Part shown: piece by piece, positions 21,961-32,802 of the stretch | Layout of the letters: every line of letters starts with the position of its first letter | How positions within the stretch are numbered: the stretch's first letter is position 1 | Assembly (NCBI GenBank): GCA_944472135.2 | Contig: OX235267.1 | Location: forward strand, 36,797,312 to 36,861,311 | From: Trichobilharzia regenti | Taxonomy: Eukaryota > Platyhelminthes > Trematoda > Strigeidida > Schistosomatidae | DNA length: 64,000 nt | Reading direction: 5' to 3' | Position numbers and translations under genes: made by a program | The notes under the pieces: model-generated | Told to the model about the DNA's origin: nothing | What the model saw: the letters and a program-made list of their open reading frames with translations, nothing else | Database searches by the model: none

Positions 21961-22694
21961 ACATAAGGTACCCCTTCAACTGCCTAACAATAATTCAATA
22001 CACACTGCAATTGTTATTTACCTAAATTGTGAACCATATCGTAAATGTGACCGAAAGAATTTTATCAGAATAAAGATGAATGAGTAGATTCGTGATCTTG
22101 GTTACACCTCCGTAATCCAAACTCCTACTAGTGCCTTCATAAATTCACACGTACATAACTAAGCAAGCATACAGGACGAAGGGAGAGTGAACTATCTACC
22201 AAGATTGTCGAACAGATGTATAAGAGACTTAGCTACCTTTAACAATGCCATAGGTTGTCATGCAGATGATACGGGTCTCTAGAATGACACATCGAAATCA
22301 TAGTAAGAGGCAAGGTAATTCATGTCTATTGCTTCAAAGTGTACGCTAATGAATTATGCTTTACCGTATTTTTTATTATCTTGGTAAATACCTACTCTTC
22401 AAAAATATTTTCATTTCAACTCTTTATTATGACATAAATTGATGTTTACAATTATAAACTTACTTATTAGTCAATATTTTGACTAGTATTTATTTGTTAT
22501 CATTTACCTGTCTGATATTTTTAAATTGCATAACAAACCCTCACACTGATATTACGTAATCATGTCTGAATTCCTCATCAATGAGAATTGACAGTATTTC
22601 TTTGTTTACATTTATACGAAAGCCTCGTATTTTGATCCTAATTTTGTTATTATAGCTTTCTGTATGTAGCTGCGACATTGCAATTGATATTAAA
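21961..22694. other. No recognised feature
   Basis: AT-rich, no coding or repeat assignment made. Confidence 0.35.
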
Positions 22695-23324
22695 GTGTTG
22701 GCTTGCAGGGATATGGATTGGTTTCAGGATTTCATCGTGAGCTAACATCGGCTAGAGAAACATTGGAAAATCAGCCAAGGAGTGCTGAACAGCCGTTTCA
22801 TCCCAGTTTGAGATTCATTATCAGTACGTACCCACTGGGGTTTGAAACCAGGAACTTCGGTTACAAGGAGAGCTCATAGACCATTAAGCCACTGGGACCT
22901 GACCCACTGACAGGCCGATGAATTCCAACTTCTGCAAATTCACGATATAGGGCGAACAGTAGCCGATATCATCACCGAACAACTTGCCCTATTCAGATAG
23001 ATACTTACCTCGGTTCTGTTTGGAATTCGTGACCAGTGAAGTTCATTAGGTTGAGTGTGAGTACAAATACTCGCCAAAGACATTGGCTAGTGGTTGCACT
23101 AAATCTTGAATTGTCAGAAGTCGGAATTCATAGTCCATTGGATCGGATCTCAGTGGCTTAATATTCTACAGGGTCGCCTTGTAACCGGAAGATCCTGGGT
23201 TCGAACCTCAGTGGGTGAGTACTGATGAGGAGTCCCAAGCTAGGACGAGACGGCTGTTCAGCACTCTCAGGTTTTCTGATTTCTCTCAGCACTGACATTT
23301 CATGGTGAAATCCTGAAAGCAATC
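22695..23324. repeat. Foldback hammerhead-SINE, copy 3 (both arms present)
   Basis: The ends GATTGGTTTCAGGATTTCA (22716) and TGAAATCCTGAAAGCAATC (to 23324) are near-perfect inverted repeats. The left arm (minus) and right arm (plus) each hold a tRNA-like segment and a hammerhead-like segment, and both point outward. Right arm: A box near 23155, B box GGTTCGAACCT near 23200, hammerhead-like block at 23219-23268 with C3 changed to A and GAAA changed to GAGA. The centre contains ACTCGCCAAAGACATTGGC. This copy best shows the whole architecture. Confidence 0.85.
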
Positions 23325-24107
23325 GATGTATATACATGTATATATATTTCTAATGCTTAATTTTACTCCTGGAGTATAAAGAAAACAGGTAGTTAAGCAT
23401 GAACGGTCTGTTTTCGGTGAATTCACTTTTTCCATAGCAGTAACCATAAATATTATTTGTAGGATGAAGTGAATTTATCTTCATTTCGTCTGTTTCCTGT
23501 AAATCTTCTTCCATATATGCGGTAAATTGAAAAGTTTATGCCGAATTTAGATAGTTTAAGGTAGACTTTTCCCTGATAAAGATCACTTCATCGATTCCAG
23601 CACCGCTTTCTGGATAGCAAATAGACAGAATAACAGTAGATTGCTATAATATGCAGAAAGTGGAGCAGTCTAAATAGTGAAGGCTTATTCATGCGTGCGA
23701 AGGGGTTCTCTCGTCCACCTTGTTGCATTGTCATGGTAATTTGTTGTTGCCTTACTTATCATTTAATGATTGCTGGTTCCATCCTCTCCTAATCTCTAAA
23801 CAGTGCTCATTTTCCCAACATTTTTCACTATCCCTTATACTTATTAAAGAGTAATCTTGTTGTTACTTAATCCATCTGTCACTGTTTTGTCATAATTTTA
23901 TCCCTTATTGTAATATATCCACTACATCTTAATTGCCCTTATTACCGCCTTGAATTCTCATCACATCTTATCAGTACTATGTTGAGTTACTTTGTCTTTG
24001 TGTGGATCGAATTTACAGTATGATTTAGCAACCTTTTGTACTTTTCTTTGCAGTGAGCAATCAGATTGTGAACCATATCAGTTGTGTTCTTATTGTGACA
24101 TGTTCTA
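23325..24107. other. No recognised feature
   Basis: AT-rich, no coding or repeat assignment made. Confidence 0.35.
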
Positions 24108-24320
24108 CTGATAACATTTATCAGTAGTATGAATATATAAAGAGATGATCATTGGCATAAAGACATCAAATAGAAGGGAGATAGATTTGATGTCAGTGAA
24201 AACAAATGATACAGCATTGCGGAGATACATGCCAGACATGACAAAAGCAGAATATGAAGACCACAGGTAGCAGAACACGGAAGATCTGTGCAAATGGTGC
24301 ATTGAAGATAAGGCGTACAT
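24108..24320. repeat. Dispersed repeat shared with 43.67-43.89 kb
   Basis: Two copies about 19.5 kb apart share GGGAGATAGATTTGATGTCA, CAACACGGAAGATCTGTGCA-like blocks and a TTTA.CAGTAGTAT start. There are only shadow open frames. Function unknown. At 43.67 kb it lies just after a PLE endonuclease, so it may be a PLE 3' region. Confidence 0.6.
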
Positions 24321-24454
24321 AATTTCATTGTATAGAGACACCAAGTCTTTCGTCTTCTACTGTTGCACTGTATATTTAACATATTTAAATTTAGGATACT
24401 TATAATGATTTGGATTAATTTCAGTGTAGATTTCGTCACGAACCCAAAATCATT

Positions 24455-24665
24455 TTGAGAGATCATTGAAAACTAGAGAGTACTGAACAGCTGTTGCATC
24501 CTAGTATGGAAGTCTTCAGCAGTGCACACCCACGAATCTATCAGGGATCGAATCTAGGCTATTCAAGTTGTGAAACTAAACTCGTTAGTCATTCAACCAT
24601 TTGGACTGGAATCCAGCGATCAGTGGATTGTAATTTAATCATTTCGTGATACAGGGCTGCCGTCA
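24455..24665 (-). repeat. Foldback hammerhead-SINE arm, copy 4
   Basis: The minus-strand arm is recognisable by GAGAGTACTGAACAGCTGTT and a hammerhead-like block in which GAAA is GCAA. The B-box remnant is GGGATCGAATC (complement). The tRNA-like part is badly decayed and no right arm is seen. Confidence 0.6.
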
Positions 24666-24734
24666 ACCACCAATGCCTTTGATGAGGAACCAGGTCACCT
24701 TGACATGGTGGATCCTACTGGTCACAACATAATA

Positions 24735-25900
24735 ATAATAATCTACTTTATTCCGAAAACACTACTTGTGATACAGAATGGAATTTTCAGCACTAATCAC
24801 AATATTGCATCTAATTTCCTCAAATTATAAATAAAAATTAATCACACAAAAAATTTTCCACATTTGCAATAGAGGTAGTGTCAAAAACATGCAGCATATA
24901 AAATGAAAATAATAGTAATGATAACAGCTAAGGTAATAATGTTAATGCATGTGAAAATCGCCGTGGGCTTGTTTCACACAGTATTGTCATTGCGGTACAG
25001 AAATCCTAGCATGTTTAAAAATATTGAATATAATGTTCTCTTTACATGATATGGTGAAGGGAAAAACAAAGATTACAGCAGTCATAGAGATAAGTTGGTG
25101 TTTGCAATTATGAGAGTAAAACAAACAAAGAAGCTACAGGACCATAAATATAGTAGAAATAATAAAAGTAAAACTTGAAGGTATATAAGGATGGATGGAG
25201 GAAATTGTTTATTTACTAGACGAAAAGAAGGTTAGTTAATTGTTGCCTGACACTATTTTCATCACATAAAATACGTGCCAAGTATGGGATCATAGAACTT
25301 CTATACTTAGACGTGCAAGCATACAGTTTTCTGAAGTTACTCCTTGTTCTACCTGAGGAGATACAAAGTGAAAGCTGAGGGTAAAGCGGATGCTCCAAGT
25401 CAGACAAAATCTCTTTAGCAAATTTATTGCACGAAGTTAAGTGTCTATCGACAACTACGTTAACTATGTGGTCCACTGGGACACACTCACCCTACTGACA
25501 GTCTTCAGTATTCTACGAATTGTGACAGTCTTTTTTAAGCAAACCAGGAAAGAATAAGGGTGAACAATAAAGAAGAATAGGTAGGACGCAAGAGTTTATG
25601 AACTGTAAGAGGAGGGGTTGAGTAATGTAAAATGTCAGGCGGAATATTTTACTGGAGATTGTAAGACATGGGAAGACCAGGAGAGATCAGAAGAGAGAAT
25701 GAGTCCAAGACACTTAATTTCTGATTTGATTCCTATATCATTGTCGTCAATTTTACAACTGTCATGAGAATCGATGACTTCTTTTAACTGTCGTTTACAT
25801 CTTAAGCTGAAATTAACAGTTTGACACTTAGAAGGATTCAGTTTAAGCGTACGCTTACTAATAGCTGTGGTATGTAAATATCAAGCATTATGACTTATTT
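24735..25900 (-). mobile_element. CR1-like LINE, 3' part
   Basis: On the minus strand the frames give the post-palm block LKLNPSKCQTVNFSLRCKRQ and IKCLGLILSSDLSWSSHV (25850-25670), matching the NP.KC..V.FS......YLG..LS.DLSW..H motif of CR1/jockey-type reverse transcriptases. The C-terminal block HPLYPQLSLCISSGRTRSNF (about 25395-25340) belongs to the 86-residue frame 25476-25216. The 3' end at about 24740-24800 is GCTGAAAATTCCA..GGAATAAAGTAGATTATTATT. The catalytic palm is missing (5'-truncated), and there are several frameshifts. Confidence 0.8.
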
Positions 25901-26392
25901 AAAGTTGGGCTTGAACTGGAAAAAATAACATTATGTGATCACGGCTATCGAGAAGGGAATGACTAGTCAGAAGGCATAATTATTCTTCCCCGTGAGTTAA
26001 CACCTTGTCGAACGGGGTACCACCATTTGCTCCATTACGTGGTCTGTTACAAAGGCAGTCAGGAGTTAGTAGGACCGAAAGAATTCGTCGGACACTACTG
26101 ACCCTACAGCTTCAGGATATTTATTCATTAGGCATCATTGAGCACACCACTGAACTATGTTTCAGATTATTTAAATTTGATAATGTTGTCATCTTAAGTT
26201 TGCTTAAATTGTACGCATGTAATTTTAATTTTGGATGCGTCTGTGGATGATTCAAAGGATCGAGACAATATGAAACTGAATTCAAGTCATCTTTTTACAA
26301 AATACTTATTCTTCTTTGCTCTACACAAAAAGTGCATGAAAGGGAACTGATTGTATGGAATCCATTTTGTCTACCTTGTTCAGTTACACTTT
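25901..26392. other. No recognised feature
   Basis: No coding or repeat assignment made. Confidence 0.35.
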
Positions 26393-26820
26393 ATGGTTTA
26401 CGAGAGACTTAAAAACAAAATTACACAGGGTTATAACAAATTACAGGTGTATAGAAAATGAGCATGGAAACAAATTGGGATAATAATTTTCAACTTGAAA
26501 TGGAAGTTAGGAGGTGTGAATATAGATTAAAAGAGCCCTCGGAAAACAAAAATTACCCAGGAATAGGGTATAAATATAAAGTTGTTATCTTAAACGAATT
26601 AAAAAAATATGAGCTCATTTTCTATACACCTGTAATTCGCTATAATCCCGTGTAATTTTTGTTTCAAAGGCTCTTGTAATCTATATATTCGCACCTCCTA
26701 ACTCCCATCTCAAGCTGAAAATTATATTATTTCAATTTTTGTTCTTATGCTCATTTTTACACACAACTGTAATCCATTTTAACCCTGTGTAATTTTGTTT
26801 CTAAGCCTCTCGTAAACCAT
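26393..26820. repeat. Palindrome of satellite-like units
   Basis: ATGGTTTACGAGAG at 26393 recurs inverted at 26820 (CTCTCGTAAACCAT). The left and right halves are reverse complements over most of their length. Within each half the block ACAAAATTACACAGGG (or close variant) plus GTGTATAGAAAATGAGC recurs at about 150-160 base spacing, so the arms look like tandem units turned head-to-head. It ends next to a 5'-truncated RTE copy. Confidence 0.75.
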
Positions 26821-26849
26821 ATCTAGTTGAAAATAGTTGTCACCTTTTG

Positions 26850-27875
26850 TTCGCCTTCCTTCGAAGTAAAGACAAGTGTAAGACAAGGCTGGCTGCCTAC
26901 TATCGCCAATGATTTTTCTGATTGCAGTAGATTGGATAATGCGACAGACAGTGGGCCGGGCAGTGAGGAAACAGCCATGAAATTGACCCACACAAAAAAC
27001 TTGGAGGATCTGGACTTCACCAGCGATGATATATGTCTGATTTCTCACAAACTGGAAGATATGCAAGTGTATAGCAACAAGTCGGCGATAAAAGAAGCAT
27101 CAAAGATAGAACTTCACTTCAGTTGAACATAGATAAAACAGAGGTGATGAAGATTCCTGGCCGACACCACCACCACCAACAGCAACAGAAAACAATCAGC
27201 ATAAATGGGAGGAACCTCAAAGAAACAATCTCCTCTACCTACCTACCTACCTACCCGGGAAGCATCGCGTCAAATACAGGCGGAACTGACGAGGATATCA
27301 AAGCGAGGATTCGAAAAGCAAGACAAGCTTTCATTACTCTCCAATCTGTGTGGAGGTCAACACCACTCAGCATGAAAAATAAGATCCGGATTTTCATCTC
27401 CAATGTGAAGTCAGTTAGTACTATTCAATATACGGATCCGAGACTTGGCGCGTCACAAAGAGCACCTCAAACAAACTACAGACCTTCATTAATGGCTGTC
27501 TTCTCTCAATACTCAAGATCAGATGACCGGCCAGAAAAGGTCAGCAACAAGGAGGGGCCTTTAGGAGCGAATCAACGGGAAACCGATTGTGTTACAAATC
27601 TGTAGGAAGAAATGGAGGTGGATTGGCTGGCCATACTCTGAGGAAACCATCAAATGACATCACTAGACAAGCCATAGCTCGAGTGGAACCCGAAAGGGAA
27701 GGGCGAGTTGGTCGTCCAAAGGTGACTTGGGGGACGTCATGTAAAGAGGAGATGAAAGCATATGGGTAGACTTGGAGCCAGGTGAAAACTTTAGTAGAGA
27801 ATTGAACGCAATGGAGACGTGCAGCTGAAGCCCCATGTTCCTCTAGGAATTAAAGGAAATAATAATAATAATTTT
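26850..27875 (+). pseudogene. RTE-like reverse transcriptase, later half
   Basis: It starts inside the palm (TSVRQGWLPTIANDF) and continues through the FADD equivalent (FTSDDIC), INIDKTEVMKIPG, KARQAFITLQSVWRSTPLSM, and the GRNGGGLAGHTLRKPSND tail. It ends with GAAGCCCCATGTTCCTCTAG and (AAT)n. It is close to the intact copy at the nucleotide level but has several frameshifts and small insertions, such as the CTAC repeat near 27240. Confidence 0.85.
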
Positions 27876-28287
27876 ATTCACCTTCGTAATTATATGGAAT
27901 CAAATAAGAATTACACTTTATGTACAACGTGTTTTCGTTTAGGTCGATTTCGTTCTTCTTGTTAACCAATTGGACCGAAATGTTCAACCTTTGTTGACAC
28001 GTTAACTGAGATCATAATAATCTTCAGACAACGGCTGAACGCTTCCATCACTGAGCTTTCTTAAGAGTTGTCTGTTGCCACCTCCTGGGATTTTGTTGTT
28101 TGATTTTCTTAATGTCCTGGTTTTTGAAGGTACTGATATCAGGTGTTGAAAGAACTAGCCGTTCACATTAGGTTGTTCATTGAAACAAGTGAATTAGTTA
28201 TTCCATTGGTTTTGAATCAGAAAATTGGAGAGTGATAGATTACTGACGACCTCATGGTTCATTTGTAGTAACTATGATTGTTGAACT
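27876..28287. other. No recognised feature
   Basis: No coding or repeat assignment made. Confidence 0.35.
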
Positions 28288-28400
28288 CCATATTAGATAA
28301 GTTTATTTTGAGATATCACACAATGACACAGTATTAATAATAACTCGATGACGCTTCGAACATAAGTAATTGCTCACAAGCATATCAGCATGTCAGTCAC
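28288..28400 (-). repeat. PLE 3'-end fragment
   Basis: Complement of the 3' end found after PLE frames. The plus strand reads GATAAGTTTATTTTGAGATA, ACACAGTATTAATAATAAC and GATGACGCTTCGAACATAAG, mirroring the 29.9-kb copy. Confidence 0.65.
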
Positions 28401-28656
28401 ATGGCTTCATGATTTGGTTTAACTATGCATTTTTCTCTTCTTCTCTTTTTCTCTCTCTTCCTTTGTTTTTTGTTGCTACTTTCAATATCTTTGGTACAAA
28501 CATTCAGTCATGTCGACTGCACATGTGCAGTGTCGTATAGATAAACAAAACTTCAGGTAATGACCTCTTTCTTCATCAAACTATGTTGTTTTTGAATACT
28601 TTTACCCTATTCTACGCACTGCGTATTGTGTGATTACATGCAAGTGAATGCATTGC

Positions 28657-28793
28657 AGAAAGTTAGTTTCGAAGACGATCAGATACCGTAGTAGTTCCAA
28701 CCATAAACGATGGCGACGGTTCTATAATTGACACTGAGGGCATTCCCCGGAAACCTTTAAGTCTTTGGGCTCTGGGGGAACTATGGTTGCAAA

Positions 28794-28826
<33 letters not shown>

Positions 28827-29257
28827 GCCAGGAGTGGAGCCTGCGGTTTAATTCGACTCAACACGGGAAAAATCACCTGACCCGGACACTGTGAGGATTG
28901 ACAGATTGAAAGCTCTTTCTTGATTCGGTGGATGGTGGTGCATGGCCGTTCTTAGTTGGTGGAGTGATTTATCTGGTTAATTCCGATAACGAACGCGACT
29001 TTGACCTCTGTGCTCGCTCAGGGCGCGGCTTCTATTCCTTCTTTATTCAGTAGTGTGGTCGTGGTCCGGCGGCTCGGTCCAGTTTTAACTTAGAGTGGCA
29101 GACAGCACATTGAAGTCGTATGAAATTGTGCAATAACAGGTCTGTGATGCCCTTAGATGTCCGGGGCCACATGTGCGCTACAATGACGGTGCCAGCGAGT
29201 CTGGAAACCTGGCCCAAAAAGGGTTCGGCAAACTTGCATCACTGTCGTGACTGAGAT
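28657..29257 (+). rRNA. 18S (SSU) rRNA fragment, divergent, truncated at both ends
   Basis: About 600 bases collinear with the 3' half of eukaryotic 18S rRNA. Conserved anchors: CGATCAGATACCGT, CCAACCATAAACGATG, AAACTTAAAGGAATTGACGG, GGAGTGGAGCCTGCGG, GGATTGACAGATTG, GTGGTGCATGGCCGTTC, ATAACAGGTCTGTGATGCCC, GGGCCACATGTGCGC, ACAATGACGGTG. Blocks such as CCTTTAAGTCTTTGGG and GACACTGTGAGGATTG resemble flatworm 18S. It stops abruptly after CTGTCGTGACTGAGAT. Conserved positions are changed (for example TTTAATTCGACTC), and the variable stretch at 28995-29090 does not look like the schistosome sequence I know. It is not a functional rRNA gene: most likely an rDNA pseudogene fragment, less likely foreign or assembly-derived DNA. 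Confidence 0.9.
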
Positions 29258-29734
29258 GCAGTAACTGAGCTTTATTCTAGGTTATTAAACTTACCAGGGT
29301 CATTTATTCTAGGTCTAGCTAGATTTTTGTTTTAACAATCTAGTTGACCCCGATCTACTAGTCTCGTAGATGTAATTGACCTCGCTAACAGTCATTACAT
29401 GTTATTTAGTAAATTATATTGTTTTTCTTAGTTGGAGCTATCGAGCGGGTCCTTACCCCAACAAAGTTTATCTTTGAGAAAGTTGGTTGGTTGAAATGCC
29501 ACTCCGAATTCCAACCTCATTGAGAATCCTTCGTAGGTCCTCTGTTTTTCCTTATTTATAATACGGCAGTACTACACAGACTTTGAATTCAATATTATTT
29601 TCGTTATTTTTGTCACTTTTATTGCTAGAGTCTTAGTTTTTCTATGGTTCTCCACATATTTCTGAATAAATCCTGGTGGGTGGTTATTCACTAGTAATAT
29701 TTTCTTTATTTGTTTGATTTCATTATTCAGTCAT
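29258..29734. other. No recognised feature
   Basis: Sequence after the 18S break; it does not continue 18S or ITS. TTTATTCTAGGT repeats at 29271 and 29305. No gene seen. Confidence 0.4.
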
Positions 29735-29998
29735 TCCAGGTCTTTTTTTATCGATTCAACACGGCACGTATGCAGTCGAAATGACTCAATGCATACATAT
29801 ACCAGAGATATGGAAAGTGGCAACAAACACAAAACGGAAGAGGGAGAGAAAAAAAGGTGCATTTATAAAGTAAATATTGAAACCGTGTGGCTAATTAATA
29901 TGATTATGAGCAGTAATAATTTATGCTCGAAACGTGATCAAGTTGTTAATACTGCATCGTTACTGTGTGATATTTAAAATAAACTTATCTAATATGGG
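29735..29998 (+). pseudogene. PLE 3' fragment (end of endonuclease plus 3' terminus)
   Basis: FFIDSTRHVCSRNDSMHTYT and MESGN correspond to LFIESTANTCNRNDSTPVPD of the PLE at 19.4 kb. The 3' end then follows: GATTATGAGCAGTAATAATT, TGCTCGAAACGTGATC, TTAAAATAAACTTATCTAAT (29903-29995). Confidence 0.7.
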
Positions 29999-29999
29999 A

Positions 30000-30480
30000 T
30001 TATGGCTGTGAGACCTGGCCATTGAGAGTGGAAGACATGAAAAGATTATCTGTCTTTGATCATAGGTGCCTGCGTTCTATCTCCCGTGTGAAGTGGTGGT
30101 ATAATAAGGTGAGCAATATTGAGGTTAGGCTCCGTCGAATTCTAGGTAAGGGGGGGGAATCAATCGACGAGGCTGTGAAGATACATCGACTGAGATGGTT
30201 AGGTCATGTGTCACGCATCCCTGACTAGTCATCGCCTTCCTCGACAATAGGCAATGTTAGCTGAAATAGGGTCAGGCTGGAAAAGAGCTAGTGGAGATCA
30301 AACCAGAACATGGCACTAGTCAATGAAATCCACAACAGTTAGTCTAAGCCACGTAGAAAGGTGTAGACTCCCGGGTTGGAGTCCTCGGGATGGTAAAAAC
30401 CAACGGTTGGAAACAATTGGTGACATGGCTCAAAATATTTCTCATTGACAGCGCAGATGCATCCACTCCCTGTGACTTAT
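30000..30480 (+). pseudogene. Second non-LTR family, C-terminal fragment
   Basis: YGCETWPLRVEDMKRLSVFD, then HRCLRSISRVKWWYNKVSN and IHRLRWLGHVSRIPD, is the C-terminal region of another RTE-like retrotransposon family (DHRCLRSI..V.W...VSN.EVR, RLRWLGHV.RMP). It continues past a stop with CRLPGWSPRDGKNQRLETIG and RRCIHSL. It differs from the FADD-ORF family at 639 although the domain is homologous. Only the last quarter of the ORF is present. No RT palm. Confidence 0.75.
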
Positions 30481-31014
30481 GATCTTCAATGAAACTGTCT
30501 TGTTTTTCTTTATTACTCCTTTGTCTCACACCTCTGCTCACAGTTTCTATTATGCTTTTCTTGTACTTTGTTCTCTTGCTTTGTGTGCTGCAAGAAGGGA
30601 GTGTGGCGACTTGAACTTCCGCACATTTGTGCAAAGTTCTATGTCGAAAACAGACAAGCAGGCAATATGGAATTAAATTCTACCACAGTGCTCAGGTTCT
30701 ACACTTAAAATTATGACTGTGAAAGTAAATTCATTCCACTAAGAATCCAGAATAAGTTGACTAAAGGCAACTATTCATTTTATTATACATTCAGCAGTGT
30801 AACGTGTGTGTGAAAAGGTTCTTCTTACAGTTCAAACTGAAAAACAAGGATTATGCCTGCTCATGATAAGTTTTTGAAGCTTAAGATGAATTCAAGTTTG
30901 CGAAGATATTTTTTATCTCCATGCAAATGTATCCAGGTTCAACAATGAGGAAATCTTATTCCAAGAATAAAAAAAATTGGGTATTAAAAACCATGTAGAA
31001 TTTACACTGTTTCG
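30481..31014. other. Probable LINE 3' UTR, then unassigned
   Basis: The pyrimidine-rich stretch to about 30690 follows the LINE coding remnant and may be its 3' UTR. The rest has no assignment. Confidence 0.35.
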
Positions 31015-32340
31015 ATGTAGATTTAGACGCTTTTTAAAAGAATGGATATTGAACTAAGAATATTCTTCTCGATAACGCCATCATCAGGTTCTACAGTAAT
31101 AAAGACATTATAGTGAATACATTAGTGTTATTTACAGCATTAATATTGTCTAAATAACATCGAATCAATAATCATATCAATGGATTACAGTTCAATATAA
31201 TCAACATAACAATAAACTGACTGTCAGAAAAATTAGGAAAGATAATAATACAAATTCATGAATTTGTAGTCTCTACAGAAGTTTAGGGTAGTAGTAGTGG
31301 CTAGCTGGACTTGCTTCTTCTACACAGAGAGCACCGGTTGCTTAAGGCGAATCGTGATAGCCTCTGCTGTTTGGAGTATGTGGTTCCTCGATGTTTTTCG
31401 TAATTTATTTGGTGGTCGGTTTGGGCCAGGGAGTATAAGATGGAGCTACTGATGCTTCTTGCTACACCTTTATTTAGCCGCACCGGTAGATGTTCCTAAG
31501 CGAGAATAATAAATCAAGTTTCTAGGGCAACGGCTAATCTAACTCGCTCCACAAGCTCAGTTCAATTGGCAAGTGACATTGTGCGTCAGGCCATTGCTCG
31601 AGTGGAACCCGAAAGGGAAGCGGCGAGTGGGACGTCCGAGGGTGACATGCAGGAGATCGTGTGAAGAGGAGTTGAAACAGTATGGACTACCGTGGATGCA
31701 GGTGAAAAGTACAAGAGAAGACAGAAGCAAGTGGAGCAAGTGGAGACGTGCAGTTGAAGCCCTATGTTCCACTAGGAACCCAAGGGAACAATAATAATAA
31801 TAATAGTCTATGTACTTCATCTTTCAGCTGAGGACTCGCCATCGGTCGTGTAGAAAACAAGACTTGTAGTTTGCCAGCATTGAAAGTTCTTTGAACTGAC
31901 TTTCTTAACTTGTTAGCAATTATTTCGCTAGGTATATCACCCTTCAATTGTGCAGTCGTATGTATGAAGGCTTCTTGTTTATGGATAGTGAATAGTCCTT
32001 TTCAAATTTTTCAGACTTATATTTCCTGACAAATTTGTCTGGATAGCTCTTTTCAACCAAGGTTCCATACGCAATCTTTCGATCACCTTCAATTACCTCT
32101 TCACAGCATATAGCTCTAACCATGTGGCTGAGGGTCCTTACTAAATTTCATTTGTATTGCAGAGTAATGAAGCTATGAAAATGTGTATACCATCCTGTCC
32201 ATGTGCTTATCCTGTGCAAATCCCCTTTTGCGCTACCATTTGGTTTTCTTGTAAGGAGGTCGTCTAGGAAGGGAATCCTGTTTCGGAATTCCTCTTCTTC
32301 CTTTCCAAAAATTTTCACATGAGTACACTGTAAGAACATA
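31015..32340 (-). mobile_element. Penelope-like element, 3' half (minus strand)
   Basis: On the minus strand from 32340: RT thumb-side block NRIPFLDDLLTRKPNGSAKG, then TGWYTHFHSFITLQYK. Next is the linker VEKSYPDKFVRKYKSEKFEK (about 32055-32000), then GDIPSEIIANKLRKSVQRTF and NAGKLQVLFSTRP (31940-31840). After an RTE insertion comes RLNKGVARSISSSILYSL, with the family C-terminus. The 3' end near 31020-31095 includes a hammerhead-like core. The order is correct for a PLE, but YIG is lost and stops occur. Confidence 0.85.
31560..31800 (+). mobile_element. RTE-like 3'-end fragment inserted in the PLE
   Basis: Frame 31573-31794 encodes the RTE tail: RPLLEWNPKGKRRVGRPRVT, EEELKQYGLPWMQ, KWSKWRRAVEALCSTRNPRE. 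It ends in CTAGGAACCCAAGGGAAC and AATAATAATAATAAT. It separates two adjacent parts of the minus-strand PLE, so it inserted after the PLE. The open frame and clean tail suggest it is fairly young. Confidence 0.8.
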
Positions 32341-32344
32341 GCTT

Positions 32345-32795
32345 CAGAGATGTATTCGAATTTGTAGACAAATTCAAAATTATTAATATCAAGAATAAAA
32401 CTATGATATCTTTGGACATAACATCTTTATTCACAAATGTAGAAACAGTTAACTAACTACATGTGTGAACCAGTCGATAAATATTGGCATCCAAAAAGAA
32501 ATCCTAAAGGAATTACTAGTAAGGTGTACCATGAATGTAAATTTCAAATTTTATGGCACACTTTACAGACAAATGGACTGGATGGTGATGGGTTCCCCAG
32601 TGGGTAGCGTTTTAGGAGATTTTTCTAAGTAGACTAGAAGATGGAAGTTTGAACAATCTTGTCGGAAAATTCTCATTTTTTGTGCCGGTATATGGATGAC
32701 AACTTTCCTTTTTGGGATAACGATTTGGATAGGAACACAATAATAATTCAATTCAATGAAGTACATCCTGCTAGGAAATTTATATGCGAAAATTA
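32345..32795 (+). pseudogene. PLE reverse-transcriptase palm, inverted 5' part
   Basis: The plus strand gives FRDVFEFVDKFKI, TMISLDITSLFTNVE (the S.D..SLFTNVP motif with the first catalytic aspartate), NFKFYGTLYRQMDWMVMGSP, and, in another frame, a YMDDTFLFG equivalent near 32690 (the YMDD box), then NEVHPARKFICEN. This segment ends where the minus-strand PLE at 32340 takes up the protein, so both appear to derive from one element with its 5' part inverted. Confidence 0.8.
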
Positions 32796-32802
32796 ATCCT
32801 GA

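Noticed and set aside
23155..23268. Functional hammerhead in the right arm of copy 3
   Set aside because: Core C3 is A and GAAA is GAGA, both expected to abolish cleavage.
28657..29257. Complete functional 18S gene
   Set aside because: Only about a third of the expected length, both ends missing, and conserved bases are changed.
31300..31483. Small minus-strand frame as a separate gene
   Set aside because: It is part of the broken PLE; the same residues occur at 55.4 kb.
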